DNA from: Amyelois transitella
Taxonomy: Eukaryota; Arthropoda; Insecta; Lepidoptera; Pyralidae
Direction of reading: 5' to 3'
Length of the DNA stretch: 64,000 bases
NCBI RefSeq assembly: GCF_032362555.1
Contig: NC_083524.1
Location: 5,008,001 to 5,072,000 of the forward strand
Of the stretch, positions 62,229 to 64,000 are shown in pieces. A program made the translations under genes and the position numbers. Positions within the stretch are counted from its first letter, which is position 1; every line of letters starts with the position of its first letter. The notes beneath the pieces were generated by a model. The model was not told where the DNA came from and made no database searches. It saw only the letters and a program-made list of their open reading frames with translations.

Positions 62229-63463
62229 CTACAAATTGCTAAGAAGCGCCTTATTATGCAAAGTTCTGAACTTGTGGTTATCGTTCAGATAACTGGTGAT
62301 GAATTCCGGGGGGTTCCTCATGAGAAACAGCTCCATGCTCATATATTTGGCCGCCGTCAACCGCTTGCGCTCCGCGTTAGACCGGCAGAGATTCTTGTGC
62401 GCGTGCGCCGCGAAACTGGCGGCCGTTTTCTCCACCAGAGCTGGTGTCACGTGTTTGTTCGGGACGTCTTCTAGAGGAGGCTGTAATCGAAACAAGAGTT
62501 ATCATATATGTAATTTTAAAACATGTTTCCTCCTTGGTCTGGTATTCCCTTCCCGTGCAGATTGTAAAATCAATTAAATGTCAGACACGAGATCCAGCAA
62601 GTAGTCGCCTGAGGATACTACTTGGTGAACATTGGAGTAGTCTAAAAGAGAAGAGTTTGGGGTCCGTGCGCGCGCTTTTACTCATATAGGGTCCCCGGGC
62701 GGTGATGAAGGAAACAGGGGAGACCACGGCAGCACGAAGTCGCAAAGATATGTCTGATAGGTACCGCCAGGGAGACATAACTATCAAATCAACAATTAAA
62801 TAAAGAGACTCACTCCGACTGCGAATCACTCGATGACCACGGATGTGATTGTAACATGATTCGAAATGTGCGAGACAAAAAAGGTACCTTACCTAAATTA
62901 CGTGCGCGTTAAATACTTGTATTATTTAAAAAGAGTAGATATGTGGCGAAATCTATACGCCACAAGTCACAAAAATAAAAGAATCACGCGACGCGAGCCG
63001 CGGTTCCAACGATGTTGTGTCGGAGGTTGTATATATAGCTCCAATCCGTGAAATCTTTGCTTGCGCGATTTAGGTTTTTCGCTATTTATGACTCATAGCG
63101 TCGCGTGATTCTATTTTTTATTTTTGTGACTTGTGGCGTATAGATTTCGCCACAAGTATAATGCAACGCGAAAATCAGTTACAACAATTAAATCAACTCG
63201 AATCTTACCTTGAATCGTAGCCATTGCCATATCTGGCTCCTGGATATCTCAGCTGTGGCGGAATCCTCCACATTTCCGCTATAGAAGAAATGTCCGATGC
63301 CGGCCAGCCAATGGTATATGAACAATATGGACACCGCCACGTTGTGTTTCAACCCAGCTGACGTCACCCCCCCGCTGGGAATCCTCAGCAAATCCTGGGC
63401 TGTGATGTTCACTTTCATTTTACGGTGTATCTGGTTTGGAGTAGAACCGTTTCTCTTCCACAG
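62229..63463 (-). CDS. Malate synthase, last two exons (partial)
   Basis: Glyoxylate-cycle enzyme joining glyoxylate and acetyl-CoA to malate. Two exons: 63209-63463 and 62229-62480, giving 168 C-terminal residues; earlier exons lie beyond the right edge. The first piece reads WKRNGSTPNQIHRK, then VNITAQDLLRIPSGGVTSAG, GLKHNVAVSILFIYHWLAG and the family signature VEDSATAEISRSQIWQWL. The acidic residue of EDSATAE corresponds to the catalytic base region in the malate synthase A group. The last exon is helical and ends LLSNL. Peroxisomal enzymes end in SKL-type signals; SNL is a non-standard variant, so location is open. Malate synthase is known in nematodes and reported in some insects, though absent from many animals. 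The intron between the exons contains a MITE. Confidence 0.87.
62942..63156. mobile_element. MITE with ~52-bp inverted repeats in a malate synthase intron
   Basis: The left arm starts TGTGGCGAAATCTATACGCC and runs to the GCGTCGCGTGATT-type motif. The right arm is its near-perfect reverse complement, ending CGCCACA at 63156. The span is about 215 bp and non-coding. The flanks (agtagata / agtataat) hint at a degenerate duplication but are not conclusive. Confidence 0.75.
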
Positions 63464-64000
63464 CTGAAATAAAGGTGATTTGACTTCCTTATACCTACAT
63501 GTAGACTAAACCCATGAACGCATTTTGTTGTCATTGCTGGCTCACATTTAATACTTAGTAGGCCCATTATATTGAAGCACCCCCCATTTTGGGTTCTGAG
63601 AAACATCACTTTGCGAATAATTATAAATTGCAAGTCAAACAATAGGTATTTGTGAAAATGAAATGTGATATAATAGATTTGAATAAGTATTTTGTATGAC
63701 CCAGACATAACTAACAAAGTTGTTCACGGTGGTATACTGAGTGTTAGTAAAATTGTCCTATCAACATATCCGCAATAAAAGTTTACTATTGATGTTAATC
63801 CTAAAATAAGACATACATACTTATTATCAAGTATATATATCACTCGCAGGGTAGACAGACCCAACAGTCTTGAAAAGACCGAAAGACCACGTAGGTACAG
63901 CTGTATGGCTTTATAATGGAATTGAGATTCAAAAAGTGATAGGTTGCTAGCCTATCGCCTACAAGAAGAATCCCAAGTTTGTAAGCCTATACCTTACTCG
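63464..64000. other. Malate synthase intron continuing off the window
   Basis: Upstream intron of the malate synthase gene on the minus strand; no further exon recognised. Its right end is a SINE-like copy cut by the window edge. Confidence 0.5.
63832..64000 (-). repeat. SINE-like family A, cut by window edge
   Basis: Reverse copy beginning 'cactcgcagggtagacagac' and running past the right edge at 'taccttactcg'. Confidence 0.6.

Noticed and set aside
1-64000. CRISPR arrays, operons, tRNA or rRNA genes, viral insertions
   Set aside because: None seen. The regularly recurring (TATG)n motifs are SINE and LINE tails, not spaced direct repeats, and no cloverleaf with proper A and B boxes was found by eye.

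Overview
This window is a stretch of insect nuclear DNA, almost certainly from a moth or butterfly (Lepidoptera). It is AT-rich, with short GT-AG introns and dense insertions of repeat types common in lepidopteran genomes: a SINE-like family ending in (TATG)n, short 3' ends of a non-LTR element, and repeats with the 'TTTCGCATTTATAATATTAG' type of tail. All genes are eukaryotic and spliced. There are no operons, CRISPR arrays or recognisable tRNA/rRNA genes. Exon boundaries were worked out by hand. For every gene with both ends inside the window the summed exon lengths divide by three and give the family's usual size.

Layout from left to right: (1) 1-356, wreck of a Tc1/mariner transposase; 599-2478 (+), last coding exon of a Trm9-like tRNA methyltransferase (TRMT9B / fire dancer type). 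(2) 2479-8083, AT-rich intergenic DNA. (3) 8084-18067 (-), DNA topoisomerase 3-beta, 15 exons, 850 aa. (4) 18790-23165 (+), Ndfip, the NEDD4-family-interacting membrane adaptor, 6 exons, 229 aa, head-to-head with Top3b; its fourth intron holds a 977-bp fold-back element with another repeat nested inside. (5) 23166-32916, gene-poor repeat-rich DNA. (6) 32917-45474 (+), a full-length ABCB multidrug transporter (P-glycoprotein / Mdr49 type), 23 coding exons, 1390 aa, with a decayed duplicate of exon 18 in an intron. (7) 48100-53541 (-), mitochondrial pyruvate dehydrogenase E1 alpha, 8 exons, 400 aa. (8) 54003-56079, a DNA transposon with inverted ends and one intact intronless ORF. (9) 56613-58778 (+), ZFAND2B/AIRAPL-type AN1 zinc-finger protein, 6 exons, 229 aa, ending in a CaaX box. 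(10) 60394-61201, a TTAA-flanked non-autonomous element. (11) 62229-63463 (-), the last two exons of malate synthase, running off the right edge.

The genes are unrelated housekeeping, transport and metabolic genes; only the Top3b/Ndfip pair shares a likely promoter region. Pyruvate dehydrogenase and malate synthase both handle acetyl-CoA, but nothing in the sequence says they are co-regulated.

I found no convincing new multi-gene system. The most unusual items are the intact transposon with an unfamiliar D/D/E-like protein, the fold-back element with nested insertion, the dead exon duplicate in the ABC transporter, SINE tails that sit on or make up splice junctions in Top3b, and three perfect 23-24 bp hairpins in non-coding DNA.
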